Source: Pandoraea communis (lineage in GTDB: Bacteria > Pseudomonadota > Gammaproteobacteria > Burkholderiales > Burkholderiaceae). From it: a DNA stretch of 64,000 nucleotides. The stretch lies in contig NZ_CABPSJ010000004.1 in the NCBI RefSeq assembly GCF_902459745.1, positions 248,001-312,000 on the forward strand. Direction: 5' to 3'. Position numbers and translations under genes: made by a program. The notes beneath the pieces were generated by a model that was given only the letters and a program-made list of their open reading frames with translations, did no database searches and had not been told where the DNA came from. Numbering within the stretch: position 1 is the first letter of the stretch; the number at the start of each line of letters is the position of its first letter. Shown one piece after another: positions 62,282-64,000 of this stretch.

Positions 62282-62566
62282 TCAGTATTCTTCTTCGGGG
62301 ACGTCGCTCAGCGCGACTTCGATGCCGCCAAATCGTTCAGCCACCCAGTTGTAGGCGTGACAGGCGATCCAGAGCAGCACGAAGCCGACGATGGCGTTGA
62401 GGATCAGCGCCGAAATGAACGCGAGGCCCGGCAGGTCGCCATAGCGGATGAATGCCGCCAGGAAGGCGAGCAGCACCAGCGGAATACTGAAAGTGAGATA
62501 GACCAGCACCAGCGCTTTGGCCGTCTGGCCGGGACTGATGTAGGTGATCTGTTTTTTCGTTGTCAT
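62282..62566 (-). CDS. Small two-helix membrane protein, 94 residues
   Basis: Two hydrophobic helices (LVLVYLTFSIPLVLLAFLAA, residues about 20-40; AFISALILNAIVGFVLLWIA, 49-68) are followed by a short acidic tail ending DVPEEEY. It is likely an inner-membrane protein; no function is known to me. It has no clear partner, lying between the GNAT gene and moeA on the same strand. Confidence 0.75.
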   Translation of the reverse strand: MTTKKQITYISPGQTAKALVLVYLTFSIPLVLLAFLAAFIRYGDLPGLAFISALILNAIVGFVLLWIACHAYNWVAERFGGIEVALSDVPEEEY

Positions 62567-62673
62567 TGACGTGTGTGCTTTTGGTTTGTTGCCGTCATCG
62601 TCGAAGCGCCAACGCCGGCGATATAGTGCTATTTCGTTGCTTCGGTTTTTGGGTATCGGGAGCGGTGTTCGCG

Positions 62674-63957
62674 CTAAACCAGTCCGTCGAACACAATGAC
62701 GTCGACCAGTTCGCCTGCCGCCACGTCGCCGCGTGCGGCGCCCAGCGCGACGAAGCAGTTGGCTTCGCTCATCGTGCGCAGAATGCCGGCGCTTTGCGCA
62801 TCGGCGACCGTGACCTGCCAGCGGCCCTGTGCGTCGGCGGCGAGAATACCGCGCAGGAAGTCGGTGCGGCCGGGACGTTTGGCAATGGCCGTTGTCGTTG
62901 GTACGGGCAAGCTCGGTGTGGCTTGCGGCTCGGCCCCCATCAGTGCGAACAGACCATCGCGAACCAGGTGATAGAACGACGCCATCACGGCTGCCGGATT
63001 ACCCGGCAGCCCGAAGAGCAGCGCGCGTTGACCGTCGCTCTCGAGTTCGCCGAAAGCGAACGGGCGGCCCGGGCGCATCGCCATCTTCCAGAACACCACG
63101 TTGCCAAGGCGCGCCATCATCTCGCGCGTGAAATCGGCTTCACCGACAGAGACCCCGCCTGACGTAATGACGGCATCGGCCTCGCGGCAAGCGGTGCGCA
63201 GCGTGTCTTCAATCGCCTGCGGATCGTCCCGTACCACACCCAGATCGAGCACTTCGACACCCAGCCGTTGCAGCATGCCAAAGAGCGTGTAGCGGTTGCT
63301 GTCGTACAGATTGCCCGGTGCGAGCGGTTCGCCGACAGAGCGGAGTTCGTCGCCCGTCGAGAAGAACGCCACGCGAATGCGACGGCGTACGGGCACTTCG
63401 GCAATCCCCAGCGACGCGAGCAGCCCGAGGGCCGCCGGGCGCAGACGTTTGCCGGCATGCAACGCCGCATGGCCTGTGCTCAGATCTTCACCGACATGGC
63501 GCACATGGCGACCAGCGGTGACGGCATTGGCTGCAAAGGAGATAACTTCGGTGTCGCCTTCGCGACGTACCTGTTCCTGAGGAATGACGGTGTCGCATCC
63601 GGCGGGCAACAGCGCACCGGTCATGATGCGCACGCATTCCCCCGGTGCCGCCACGCCATCGAACGGATGGCCGGCGAAAGAGCGGCCTGCCACGCGCAGG
63701 CGCACCTCGCCGCCAGCGGCCAGCGCGCTGCCGGCGAAGGCATAACCATCCATGGCGGCATTGTCGAAAGCGGGGACGTCGAGCGGCGAAATGACGTCGC
63801 GCCCGAGTACGCGGCCCAGTGCACTGCGTACGGCGACCTGCTCGATGGCCGACACCGGACGCGCGGTGCGCACAATGATGGCACGCGCCAATTCGACCGG
63901 CATGTCGTTGGGGTCGTAGTCCGGCAAGCCGGCCAAGGCGTCGTCTAGTGTTGTCAT
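62674..63957 (-). CDS. moeA: Molybdopterin molybdenumtransferase
   Basis: The 427-residue product inserts molybdate into adenylated molybdopterin. Family segments are ALGRVLGRDVISPLDVPAFD followed by NAAMDGYAF, VIPQEQVRREGD, VAFFSTGDELRSVGEPLAPG, DAVITSGGVSVGEADFTREM, and FGLPGNPAAVMASFYHLV. Start may be ATG at 63957 or GTG at 63981. It runs in from the right edge; in many betaproteobacteria mobA precedes it, and the last bases of the window may contain the end of that gene, which I cannot verify. Confidence 0.95.
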   Translation of the reverse strand: MTTLDDALAGLPDYDPNDMPVELARAIIVRTARPVSAIEQVAVRSALGRVLGRDVISPLDVPAFDNAAMDGYAFAGSALAAGGEVRLRVAGRSFAGHPFDGVAAPGECVRIMTGALLPAGCDTVIPQEQVRREGDTEVISFAANAVTAGRHVRHVGEDLSTGHAALHAGKRLRPAALGLLASLGIAEVPVRRRIRVAFFSTGDELRSVGEPLAPGNLYDSNRYTLFGMLQRLGVEVLDLGVVRDDPQAIEDTLRTACREADAVITSGGVSVGEADFTREMMARLGNVVFWKMAMRPGRPFAFGELESDGQRALLFGLPGNPAAVMASFYHLVRDGLFALMGAEPQATPSLPVPTTTAIAKRPGRTDFLRGILAADAQGRWQVTVADAQSAGILRTMSEANCFVALGAARGDVAAGELVDVIVFDGLV

Positions 63958-64000
63958 CGGTGTGGCGTCGTCATCCGGCACGTATCCGGCATGAATCCCG

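Overview
The window reads as a chromosomal segment of a high-GC betaproteobacterium of the Burkholderiaceae. Gene content (glcDEF/glcC, OFA-family oxalate/formate transporter, opgGH, yfiRNB, DUF4148 protein, PilZ/YcgR protein, paired tRNA-Asn) fits Pandoraea or a close relative best. The genus is an inference from gene families, not from a search. Nearly all of the window is ordinary, densely packed core and accessory chromosome. I see no rRNA, prophage, integrase, insertion sequence or CRISPR array.

Layout. 0-4 kb: divergent promoter, an amino-acid-type periplasmic binding protein, then mmsA-mmsB (valine/beta-alanine type semialdehyde and 3-hydroxyacid oxidation). 4-9.5 kb: lipoprotein, bestrophin-like channel, an ArsR regulator coupled to a tandem SRPBCC protein, a DUF4148 protein, a ferritin-like diiron protein and a small hypothetical protein. 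9.6-16 kb: KefF-KefC-like quinone-oxidoreductase/K+ efflux pair, small membrane protein, secreted cupin, SH3 protein with a Gly/Pro-rich tail lying against the remnant of an amino-acid permease, and class III alcohol dehydrogenase. 16.3-21.1 kb: a c-di-GMP block, with an EAL protein (degenerate GGDEF) divergent from yfiR-yfiN-yfiB. 21-28 kb: SGNH hydrolase, 2-hydroxychromene-2-carboxylate-isomerase-like protein, YeiH exporter, GT2 glycosyltransferase plus O-antigen-ligase-like protein, and two small hypotheticals. 28-34.7 kb: a decayed response-regulator receiver, a MurA paralogue, an amidohydrolase, a secreted alpha/beta hydrolase, a truncated MATE transporter running into a LysR gene, and a LysE exporter. 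35-40 kb: opgG-opgH and an NlpD-like LysM/LytM lipoprotein. 40.5-46.6 kb: cspA, LysE, YcgR, CorC/HlyC-like protein, LysR, DOPA-dioxygenase-like protein and DoxX. 46.8-51.9 kb: glcF-glcE-glcD with divergent glcC. 52-54.2 kb: a 1-kb gene-free leader and the OFA transporter. 54.4-54.7 kb: two tRNA-Asn genes. 54.8-64 kb: fdxA, pncB, LutC-like protein, NhaD-like antiporter, D-2-hydroxyacid (glyoxylate/glycerate) dehydrogenase, rmuC, GNAT, small membrane protein and moeA.

How the genes fit together. The stretch from 46.8 to 60.1 kb has a C2-acid flavour: glycolate oxidase (glcDEF) under a GntR regulator, an oxalate/formate-type transporter and a glyoxylate/hydroxypyruvate-type reductase. Envelope functions recur (opgGH, NlpD-like, MurA paralogue, O-antigen ligase). 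c-di-GMP is made (YfiN), probably degraded (EAL protein) and sensed (YcgR) by products of this window.

I did not find a gene cluster I would defend as a wholly new system. The most useful non-routine observations are three decayed genes (permease, receiver, MATE), several perfect inverted repeats in regulatory regions, the long structured leader before the OFA transporter, the divergent MurA paralogue, and the compensatory acceptor-stem difference between the two tRNA-Asn genes.
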